From a virus, in IMG/VR virus record IMGVR_UViG_3300014720_000244, positions 1 through 20,093 of that record: a stretch of DNA of 20,093 bases. One strand, written 5' to 3'. The translations under genes were made by a program, and so were the position numbers. Under the pieces are notes generated by a model. It did no database searches. It saw only the letters and a list, made by a program, of their open reading frames with translations, and was not told where the DNA came from. This document shows, one piece after another, positions 14,130 through 20,093 of this stretch (positions are counted from its first letter, which is position 1; each line of letters opens with the position of its first letter).

Positions 14130-15385
14130 ACTCCATACCTCCCACGCAGTGCATTGAAATTCTGCTTCACTTCTGCGGCACTCAACGCTCTGTTATACAC
14201 TTTGACGACGCTGATCTCACCGTTGTAGTAGTAACTTCTAGCACCGTTGTAACCACCATAGGCACCGATGGAGATGCCGTTGGTGTTCGTATCGATAGTC
14301 CCTGTTTGCGAATCAGAGTTCACAAGATTACCATTGATGTAGAGTCTTCTACTGCCTGACGTGTATGTTCCAACTATGTGAGCCCACGAAGATGTGTTGA
14401 TGTACGTCGCGGTCGCAACTCTCATGTCAAGCAACGATCCCCCTAACCTCATTCTCCACACTATGTCTGCATCTTGTTGAAAGAGACTGTACTGTGTATT
14501 GACATTTCCTTTTTCAAAGAAGAAACCGTTCTGAGTCGTGGCGTTTGTCTTAATCCATACCTCTACCGTCGGCGTCTGGGTGTTCAATATCGAATTCTCG
14601 GGCGAGATGATAACTTGATTTGTGCCACCGAACGAGAAAGATCCTAAACTTCCCGACGTGAAGCTTGGTGTATTGACGAGCTCTGCGCTGCCCTGGCCTC
14701 GAGCCAGGTCGAGAACACCACCACCAGTTGCAGCCGTTGCACCACGAACTACACTTGGTTCAGGCATGTGCTGAGGAGGAAATACGTACGTACCTGCCGT
14801 TAACGATACGTTCGCGACATAAACTGTGTTATTCGTCGCGTACTCGTAGTGAAACAGATATGTGTTTAATTTTGCTGTTGTCGCCTGCGTCGTGAATTGT
14901 CCCCACGCATACCACCATCCATCACCGAGAGATATTCTTCTAGAAGAGTTCCATACACCTGCTTCTGCCACGTATACGTTGGAAGAAGTGTACTCGTATC
15001 GATACATGTAGTTCGCATTGAGGCTGCCACCTGTGAGTTCTTTGTAGATGATTGCATACGTGTATGTAGTTGAAGGACTCACCTCTATCAAACCGGTGAA
15101 GTAATACAGAGCAGGACAACAGTTTCCCGATGTTGGTGGATTGTTATTGTTATAGTCGTTGTAGATGTAAACTGACTTCGCCGACCTACGACCCAACAAC
15201 GGTATGTTGACGTCTTCTGCACCCTGTTGATACTTGAACGTCGCCGTGTCGGAGTTGCTGTAGTAGTAGTAGATCCCATTGATCAAATTAGTCGCCGGTA
15301 ATCCCTTGAACGACCTGATGTTGGCTGCGTCATAGCACATCACGAGGCCGTTGGAGACTGTCTTAGGAGAGAAATGCTGACTCAT
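14126..15385 (-). CDS. Two-domain LamG protein with inserted beta-rich module, 419 aa
   Basis: This is the first gene of the minus-strand array and almost twice the usual length. It opens with the family N-terminus (FSPKTVSNGLVMCYDAANIRSF, residues 5-26). The LamG pattern is then interrupted by ~190 residues rich in Tyr, Thr and aromatic strands (VSPSTTYTYAIIYKE, YMYRYEYTSSNVYV, GDGWWYAWGQFTTQATT), resembling a carbohydrate-binding (CBM-type) jellyroll. LamG resumes near GVLDLARGQG, with FSFGGTNQ, TVEVWIKTNATTQNGFFFEKGN, SWAHIVGTYTSGSRRLYING and the end ALSAAEVKQNFNALRGRYGV. No clear Shine-Dalgarno precedes the ATG. It is probably a receptor- or glycan-binding surface protein. The CBM assignment is by pattern only. 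Confidence 0.82.
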   Translation of the reverse strand: MSQHFSPKTVSNGLVMCYDAANIRSFKGLPATNLINGIYYYYSNSDTATFKYQQGAEDVNIPLLGRRSAKSVYIYNDYNNNNPPTSGNCCPALYYFTGLIEVSPSTTYTYAIIYKELTGGSLNANYMYRYEYTSSNVYVAEAGVWNSSRRISLGDGWWYAWGQFTTQATTAKLNTYLFHYEYATNNTVYVANVSLTAGTYVFPPQHMPEPSVVRGATAATGGGVLDLARGQGSAELVNTPSFTSGSLGSFSFGGTNQVIISPENSILNTQTPTVEVWIKTNATTQNGFFFEKGNVNTQYSLFQQDADIVWRMRLGGSLLDMRVATATYINTSSWAHIVGTYTSGSRRLYINGNLVNSDSQTGTIDTNTNGISIGAYGGYNGARSYYYNGEISVVKVYNRALSAAEVKQNFNALRGRYGV

Positions 15386-15488
15386 CGTTGAACATTAAAT
15401 ATACGGAACGTCGAAGGAGACTATAACACAATTTCCGGTGGACTGCGACAAGAACGTCGACGATACATACTTATCTCGAGGACGGCAC
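15386..15488. promoter_or_regulatory. Divergent promoter region between LamG array and neck genes
   Basis: These 103 bases lie between two divergent starts, so both the minus-strand LamG array and the plus-strand neck/tail module are probably transcribed from here. The - strand has TATATTTA (complement of 15396-15403) ten bases before the LamG ATG, and the + strand has TATAAC at 15422-15427 with no evident partner box. No match to the T4 late promoter TATAAATA was found. Confidence 0.4.
15478..15482 (+). promoter_or_regulatory. Shine-Dalgarno that fixes the gp13-like start
   Basis: GAGGA lies six bases before ATG 15489 and favours it over the in-frame GTG at 15438, which lacks a ribosome-binding site. 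Confidence 0.7.
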
Positions 15489-16664
15489 ATGGCGACTTTC
15501 GCGAACACCATATCACCCACACCATTCGGTTTCTTCGACTCCGACTCCGACTTTCAGACAGAAGCTGACGGTATGGTCACCTATGTCAAGCGGAAGCTTG
15601 GAGACGACGTCCTCTCTGTCGAATTGACGAAGAAGGAGATCTGGGCATGCTTCGAAGAGGCGACCTGTGAGTACTCCCGTCTCGTCCACGAGACGAAGAT
15701 CGTGTCGGAGTTGACGAACGTCCTCGGTACTGCCACGGGATCCATCGACCTCACCAACAGATACACCCAGAGGTCGCTGGAATATCTCTTGAGAATGGCT
15801 GAACCGTACGCCACCAATGCTTTCGTCGGAGGTTCTGAGAACTCCATACTCGGATACTTCGACCTCGTCTCGGGGCAACAGGACTACGACATCTACACGG
15901 AACTCAAGAATTTCGTCAGCGGTACCAACGTATACGACAACCTGACGGGACAGAAGGGCAAGTTACGAGTCGTTGAGCTCTTCCACATGGAACCGCTCGC
16001 CGCCCAGCAGTTCCTCCTCAACGCGAGCAACATCACCAACTTCCTCGCCACCAACTTCAATTACGAGTCGTACGTCAACTCCTCCATCTTCTACGTCCTC
16101 CCCATCTTCGAAGACGTCCTCAGGAGAGGCATGTTGGAGTCGGCTTTCAGGGTGAGGAGGTCGCACTACTCCTACGAGATCATGGGCAGCAAGCTGAGGA
16201 TATACCCGATACCCACGACCGACTTGCAGACAGGAAAGCTCTTCTGCAAGGTGTTGCCGCCGCAGAATCCCTTAAGCCCCTCCGCGTACGGAGACCAGAC
16301 CATCTACGGAGTCTCCGGCCCGCAGAACATGCCGCTTGGTAACGTGCCGTTCACGACCATAAACCAACCAGGTCGTCAGTGGATTCGTCAGTACACGCTG
16401 GCCTTGGCTCGGGAGTTGCTCGGTCTCATCCGTTCTAAGTTTCAGAACATACCCATTCCCAATGCGGACCTGCAGCTCAACGGTGACGCATTGGTGTCCC
16501 AGGGTCGTGAGGACAAAGACAAACTGCAGACGCAGATGAAAGAATTCCTTGCGCAGTTGACGCATCAGAAACTGCTCGAGGCCGATGCCCTCGCCGCTGA
16601 GTCGCTCAATAAGCAACTAAAGTATGTCCCGATGCCTAAGGGCCACACCATCTCTATAGGTTGA
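15489..16664 (+). CDS. Head-tail connector/neck protein, gp13-like, 391 aa
   Basis: The protein begins MATFANTISPTPFGFFDSDS and carries an N-terminal adaptor-type helical segment (YVKRKLGDDVLSVELTKKEIWACFEEATCEYS, residues ~35-65), typical of connector proteins that bind the portal. A central beta-rich part follows (VVELFHMEP, YEIMGSKLRIYP). The C-terminus (YTLALARELLGLIRSKFQNIPIP, then a long helical region to MPKGHTI) matches what I recall of T4-superfamily structural proteins in this gene position. T4 gp13 is about 309 residues, so this one is longer. The role is inferred from pattern plus the following gp14-, gp15- and gp18-like genes: closing the filled head and joining the tail. The next gene starts three bases after the stop. 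Confidence 0.65.
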   Translation: MATFANTISPTPFGFFDSDSDFQTEADGMVTYVKRKLGDDVLSVELTKKEIWACFEEATCEYSRLVHETKIVSELTNVLGTATGSIDLTNRYTQRSLEYLLRMAEPYATNAFVGGSENSILGYFDLVSGQQDYDIYTELKNFVSGTNVYDNLTGQKGKLRVVELFHMEPLAAQQFLLNASNITNFLATNFNYESYVNSSIFYVLPIFEDVLRRGMLESAFRVRRSHYSYEIMGSKLRIYPIPTTDLQTGKLFCKVLPPQNPLSPSAYGDQTIYGVSGPQNMPLGNVPFTTINQPGRQWIRQYTLALARELLGLIRSKFQNIPIPNADLQLNGDALVSQGREDKDKLQTQMKEFLAQLTHQKLLEADALAAESLNKQLKYVPMPKGHTISIG

Positions 16665-16667
16665 ACC

Positions 16668-17336
16668 ATGGCCCGTCTATTCATTACACCACGTGAACTC
16701 AACTTCATTTCCGACATAACGAAGGAAATTGTCAAGGATGTGATAGGACAAAAAATACATTACTATCCTATTTCCGAGCTGAAGACGAAGACTCACGGCG
16801 TCTACAATGAGGCACTAAAGAAGGTCTATGACAATCCCATCGCCATCGATGCGATGGTCGACAACAACTTCCAGAACGACACAAAGATCGATAAGTTCGG
16901 AGTCGACGCCCAATATAAGATCGAGGTGTACGTTCAACACAGGGACCTCGTAGACAAGGGCATCAACGTTGCCATCGGTGACTTCTTCTCTTTTTCGGAC
17001 ATCTTCTACGAGATAACGGAACGATCGTTCATGAGAAACATCTACGGCATGCCGGAACACAAAGATGGAGTCAAACTCATCGGCGTCGTGGCCCGCGAGG
17101 GTCTCTTCACGGCACCCATCCACGGACCGACCGACATCGAGTACACCGACGCCGATGCTGTGCAGACTGATTTCCACCAACAGAGAGGCGATGCCTTTGA
17201 CGCTGCAGGTGAGGCCACCGGTGACAAGCGTGACCTCGTCGAAAATGGCGTCCTCGATAAGCCTCTCACTGGGCCGAAGGAAGTCTCAAGCAACGGCGAC
17301 CCCGACAACGTTGGCTCAGCTTTTTATGACGAGTGA
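16668..17336 (+). CDS. gp14: Neck protein, gp14-like, 222 aa
   Basis: The N-terminus MARLFITPRELNFISDITKEIVKDVIGQKI is, from memory, the characteristic opening of gp14-type neck proteins of distant T4-like phages. Further landmarks are YKIEVYVQHRDLVDKGI, IGDFFSFSDIFYEIT, GMPEHKDGVKL and the GPTDIEY-DADAVQTDFHQQRG stretch. The last ~45 residues are acidic and low in hydrophobics, probably disordered. It would sit with the gp13-like protein at the head-tail junction. It follows gp13 by three bases and overlaps or abuts the gp15-like gene. Its length is similar to T4 gp14 (about 256 residues). Confidence 0.72.
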   Translation: MARLFITPRELNFISDITKEIVKDVIGQKIHYYPISELKTKTHGVYNEALKKVYDNPIAIDAMVDNNFQNDTKIDKFGVDAQYKIEVYVQHRDLVDKGINVAIGDFFSFSDIFYEITERSFMRNIYGMPEHKDGVKLIGVVAREGLFTAPIHGPTDIEYTDADAVQTDFHQQRGDAFDAAGEATGDKRDLVENGVLDKPLTGPKEVSSNGDPDNVGSAFYDE

Positions 17337-17344
17337 GTAAAACA

Positions 17345-18577
17345 ATGTCGACGAGATTCAAAACTAACTCCACAAGAAACTACAATCAGGCTCCCCTTCC
17401 GACGGGCTACGAGAACGTCGCAGGTGCCCCTGACATATTCATCCCATCGTGCAGCGTAGAAGACGTCGACGTTTCCATTTTTCACCTGTTCGACAAGGAG
17501 ATCGTCGCTCAGTGTGGCGGCATCGACGGAGCAGAGATGAAGAAGGTTCCCGTCATCTTCGCTGCAGGTGAGAAGTGGGCATTGCTTAAGAAGGGTCGTC
17601 TGTTGCGCGACAGAAGCAACACGCTTCTTCTTCCTCTCATCACCATCATGCGCACGGAGTTGAACCAGAGCGTCTCCGAGGACGTGGCTGGTCGAGGAAT
17701 CAATCAACAGAGTGGCGAGATTGTCGTCAGGAGACGTCTTGATAAAACGGACAGGGATTATCAGGGTTTAATTAATAAACTTTTACTGCCCAACCAAAGC
17801 GGTCTATCGACGATCACACCCAACGACGTCACAACGGGCAGAGACATAGGTTCCTTACAGGACGCCAAGTCGACACGTGACGGTGCTTATCTGACTCCAA
17901 ACCTCCTCAACAACGTCTATGAGACCATCGTCGTTCCGACGCCACAGTTCTACACCGTCAAATATCAAGTGACTATTTGGACCCAGTACACACAGCATTC
18001 CAACCAAGTGATCGAGAAGATATTCAACACGTTCTTGCCTCAGGGACAATCGTGGCGTCTGGACACACACAAGGGTTACTGGTTCGTCGCCAAATTCGTC
18101 GATGGTTCACTGTCCACCGAGACCAACTTCGACGACATGTCGCAACAGGAGAGGTACATAAAACACTCGTTTGAAGTTTCTGTGCCGGCATATTTCTTTG
18201 CGAATGCATCCCCGGGGTCTCCGATTCCTGTGAAGAGATACGTGTCTGCCACGACGATAAACTTCGAGACTTCGACAGTCGACGTGTCGAACAAGTCGTT
18301 CGATGAATCCGAGGAATACATCCTCGGGTCCGACGACCCCACTCTTCCTCTCGACGAGGCACCCAACGTCAGGCCGGACCAGAGGAATGTGGGTTGGAGG
18401 CAACAGAAAGTGTATCCCATAAACTCTGACCTCGATGACACGACGACTCTTGGTAACGATCCTGCCGCGGCATCGATGCCTCGGGGATACGTCAAGATGA
18501 TCAACAGGACGTCTCGAGGAGAAACAGCATTCTCTGGTGCATCTCTGGGCGGACTAGAAATTAAGGTTACAAAGTAG
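17345..18577 (+). CDS. gp15: Tail sheath stabilizer/completion protein, gp15-like, 410 aa
   Basis: gp15 proteins cap the tail sheath and tube so that heads can attach. Family-type landmarks are VPVIFAAGEKWALLKKGRLLRD, LPLITIMRTELNQS, RRRLDKTDRDYQGLINKLLLP, VVPTPQFYTVKYQVTIWTQYTQHSNQVIEKIF, KGYWFVAKFVDGSLSTETNFDD, and YIKHSFEVSVPAYFFA. ATG 17345 is chosen; a GTG at 17333, overlapping the upstream TGA in a GTGA arrangement, is an alternative. Neither has a strong Shine-Dalgarno. T4 gp15 is about 272 residues; the excess here is partly a ~110-residue C-terminal extension rich in Asp and Pro. Confidence 0.78.
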   Translation: MSTRFKTNSTRNYNQAPLPTGYENVAGAPDIFIPSCSVEDVDVSIFHLFDKEIVAQCGGIDGAEMKKVPVIFAAGEKWALLKKGRLLRDRSNTLLLPLITIMRTELNQSVSEDVAGRGINQQSGEIVVRRRLDKTDRDYQGLINKLLLPNQSGLSTITPNDVTTGRDIGSLQDAKSTRDGAYLTPNLLNNVYETIVVPTPQFYTVKYQVTIWTQYTQHSNQVIEKIFNTFLPQGQSWRLDTHKGYWFVAKFVDGSLSTETNFDDMSQQERYIKHSFEVSVPAYFFANASPGSPIPVKRYVSATTINFETSTVDVSNKSFDESEEYILGSDDPTLPLDEAPNVRPDQRNVGWRQQKVYPINSDLDDTTTLGNDPAAASMPRGYVKMINRTSRGETAFSGASLGGLEIKVTK

Positions 18578-18624
18578 TGTTTCCTAACTTTGTCGGTGAT
18601 AGTTATGCGAAGAATCACTGATCG

Positions 18625-18630
18625 AAGGAG
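18625..18630 (+). promoter_or_regulatory. Shine-Dalgarno of the tail sheath gene
   Basis: AAGGAG lies eight bases before ATG 18639, the strongest ribosome-binding site on the + strand of the window, as expected for a highly expressed sheath protein. The rest of the 61-base gap after gp15 shows no clear terminator or promoter. Confidence 0.8.
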
Positions 18631-18638
18631 ATTACATA

Positions 18639-20093
18639 ATGGCCGAGCAGACTTTCAAGGCGCCTAACTTTTACGAGCGAGAAATCGACCTCTCAGCTCC
18701 CGCGACAACTGGACCGGTCGGCGTACCAGCTGCCGTCGTCGGTACCGCCAATAAGGGCCCTGCCTTCGTCCCCGTCACGGTTGCAAACTTCAACGAGTTC
18801 GTCCAGACATTCGGTAACCTCGATCCGAAGAACTTTGGACCTTACGCTGTCAACGAGTTCTTGAAGCATCGTGCCGCCCTCACATACGTCAGAGTGCTCG
18901 GCGCTGGCGCCAACTCGACGACGGCTCACCTCACTGCGACTCAGAACTACGGCACTGTCAACAACGCCGGCTTCAGTCTCACAGGAACAGGCGACGCCAT
19001 CAGCGGCGACAAGCGCCACCGTGGAGCCGTCCAGTTCCTCACAGCGAAGCACGTCTTCGCCCCGAACGGTGATGTGGGCATGCCGATGTTCAACGACAAC
19101 GACACCGTCGGCACAGCGTCGAGCATCGACCTCGTCCGCGGCGTCATCATGACGCCCAACACCTCGAGAGTCATGGTTCTCCCACTCTCCACAGGCCTGT
19201 CGGCTTTAGGCCCGTCGACCAACGACAATGCTACTGTCGACTCCAATGGCAAGTTCAAGATCATCATCTCGTCGAGCTTGAACGCCAACTTCTCGACGGC
19301 CGACGGTCTCGGTGGAGTAAGGGTCCTCACAGCCTCGTTCGATCCATCGGACAAGGACTACTTCGGCAAGTTGTTGAACACCGACCCAGACAAGTTTTAT
19401 CAGGAGCAACACTACCTTCACGCAGACTTTGCCGTCGACGTCAATGTCGCTTACGTCAGTTCGTCGTGTGAACTCGCTGTCCTCTCGGGTTCTGCCAACG
19501 TCTCGAACTCTGGCAATCCAAGCCTCACTTTCAGGGAAGTCTTCGGTTCCTACAACACACGCTACTCGGCCCCGCAGACAAGCTACTTCATATCGCAACC
19601 TTTCGGAGCCACGGAGTACGACCTCTTCAAGTTCGAAGCCCTCGATGATGGCGAGTATGCCAACAAACTCTACAAGATTTCCATCACAAACGTCAAGGCA
19701 TCGGTCAATGACGCGAACAAGTACGGCACATTCAACGTGCAGATCCGTGACTGGAATGACACCGACACGTCTCCCATCGTCCTGGAGCAGTTCACAAACT
19801 GTTCTCTCGATCCGACATCGGAGAATTACGTTGCTAAGTTGATCGGTGACCGCAAGGTGTACTACAACTTCGATGCGCTGAATGTTTCGGAGAAGCGTCT
19901 CGTTGCCACAGGCAAGTATCCTAACAACTCCCGTACCGTCAGAATAGTGATGGACGACGCCGTTGAAAGAGGATTGGTTCCTGCCAATTCGTTGCCCTTC
20001 GGATTCAGAGGTCCAAAACTTCTGAACGTCAATCCGAACACGACAGTCGCAGCGACGGTCACGTCGGCCACGGCTCGCCTCGGTGGGCAGATC
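18639..20093 (+). CDS. gp18: Tail sheath protein, gp18-like (3' end outside window)
   Basis: The frame runs open from ATG 18639 to the right edge, giving 485 residues without a stop. The N-terminus (MAEQTFKAPNFYEREIDLSA, then TGPVGVPAAVVGTANKGPAFVPV and FVQTFGNLDPKNFGPYAVNEFLK) is diagnostic of contractile tail sheath proteins: an entry strand that links neighbouring subunits, followed by the A-V-V-G-T-A-x-K-G-P motif. LTYVRVLGAGANSTTAHL continues the conserved sheath domain, and the region from ~residue 110 on looks like the variable, outward-facing insertion. T4 gp18 is 659 residues, so a conserved C-terminal domain probably lies beyond the edge. It polymerises around the tail tube and contracts on infection. 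It follows the gp15-like gene by 61 bases. Confidence 0.92.
   Translation, partial: MAEQTFKAPNFYEREIDLSAPATTGPVGVPAAVVGTANKGPAFVPVTVANFNEFVQTFGNLDPKNFGPYAVNEFLKHRAALTYVRVLGAGANSTTAHLTATQNYGTVNNAGFSLTGTGDAISGDKRHRGAVQFLTAKHVFAPNGDVGMPMFNDNDTVGTASSIDLVRGVIMTPNTSRVMVLPLSTGLSALGPSTNDNATVDSNGKFKIIISSSLNANFSTADGLGGVRVLTASFDPSDKDYFGKLLNTDPDKFYQEQHYLHADFAVDVNVAYVSSSCELAVLSGSANVSNSGNPSLTFREVFGSYNTRYSAPQTSYFISQPFGATEYDLFKFEALDDGEYANKLYKISITNVKASVNDANKYGTFNVQIRDWNDTDTSPIVLEQFTNCSLDPTSENYVAKLIGDRKVYYNFDALNVSEKRLVATGKYPNNSRTVRIVMDDAVERGLVPANSLPFGFRGPKLLNVNPNTTVAATVTSATARLGGQI

Noticed and set aside
4069-15385. Diversity-generating retroelement acting on the LamG genes
   Set aside because: No reverse transcriptase or template/variable repeat pair with adenine-directed differences is visible here; the divergence covers whole cores rather than scattered Asn-type codons.
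15438-15488. GTG start at 15438 for the gp13-like gene
   Set aside because: There is no ribosome-binding site, and the added residues look random. ATG 15489 has GAGGA at the right distance and begins the family-like MATFANTI-TPFGFF segment.
18076-18618. Long - strand open frames opposite the gp15-like and sheath genes (also 18693-19052, 18947-19354, 19206-19598)
   Set aside because: The + strand proteins are recognisable structural proteins, and the antisense frames show no domain, start signal or operon context.
18578-18638. GTGAT/ATCAC inverted repeat between gp15 and sheath as a terminator
   Set aside because: The stem is only five base pairs with a long loop and no T-run.

Overview
This window is a structural-gene segment of a contractile-tailed (myovirus-like) bacteriophage of the T4 superfamily. 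The diagnosis rests on the right-hand block: a gp13-like connector, a gp14-like neck protein, a gp15-like tail-completion protein and the first 485 codons of a gp18-like tail sheath protein, all on the + strand in the T4 order. The fibre proteins built from repeated GNVGIGT motifs, and the many small LamG (concanavalin A-like) proteins, resemble adhesion genes of large aquatic T4-like phages. The host cannot be read from the sequence. The standard genetic code is used. No tRNA, integrase, transposase or CRISPR array was seen, and no gap between genes exceeds about 140 bases.

Layout. (1) 2-8783, + strand: a long fibre protein (open at the left edge), a truncated LamG protein, two full LamG proteins, a second fibre protein and a small unknown protein. 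Neighbours overlap or nearly touch, except for a 64-base gap before the second fibre. (2) 8784-9966, - strand: two accessory genes, a YkgJ-type cysteine-cluster protein and a patatin-family lipase whose sequence recalls animal ATGL/PNPLA2. (3) 10106-10300, + strand: a lone 64-residue protein behind a 139-base leader, ending in a strong bidirectional terminator. (4) 10334-15385, - strand: a tightly packed run of seven genes, six of them LamG proteins and one a 117-residue protein of unknown function. (5) 15489 to the right edge, + strand: the neck and tail module.

The genes appear to serve two jobs. The right block builds the head-tail joint and the contractile sheath. The left and middle blocks encode the adhesive surface: two large repeat fibres and nine LamG-type domains, which I infer act in receptor or surface-glycan binding. 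The most unusual feature is the LamG array. Paralogues share N- and C-terminal motifs around strongly divergent cores, they lie head-to-tail with 1- or 4-base overlaps, and the codons of the shared C-terminal R-G-R-F-G motif also supply the Shine-Dalgarno-like sequence for the next gene. This makes each gene look like an exchangeable cassette. The patatin/YkgJ pair is the other item deserving attention.
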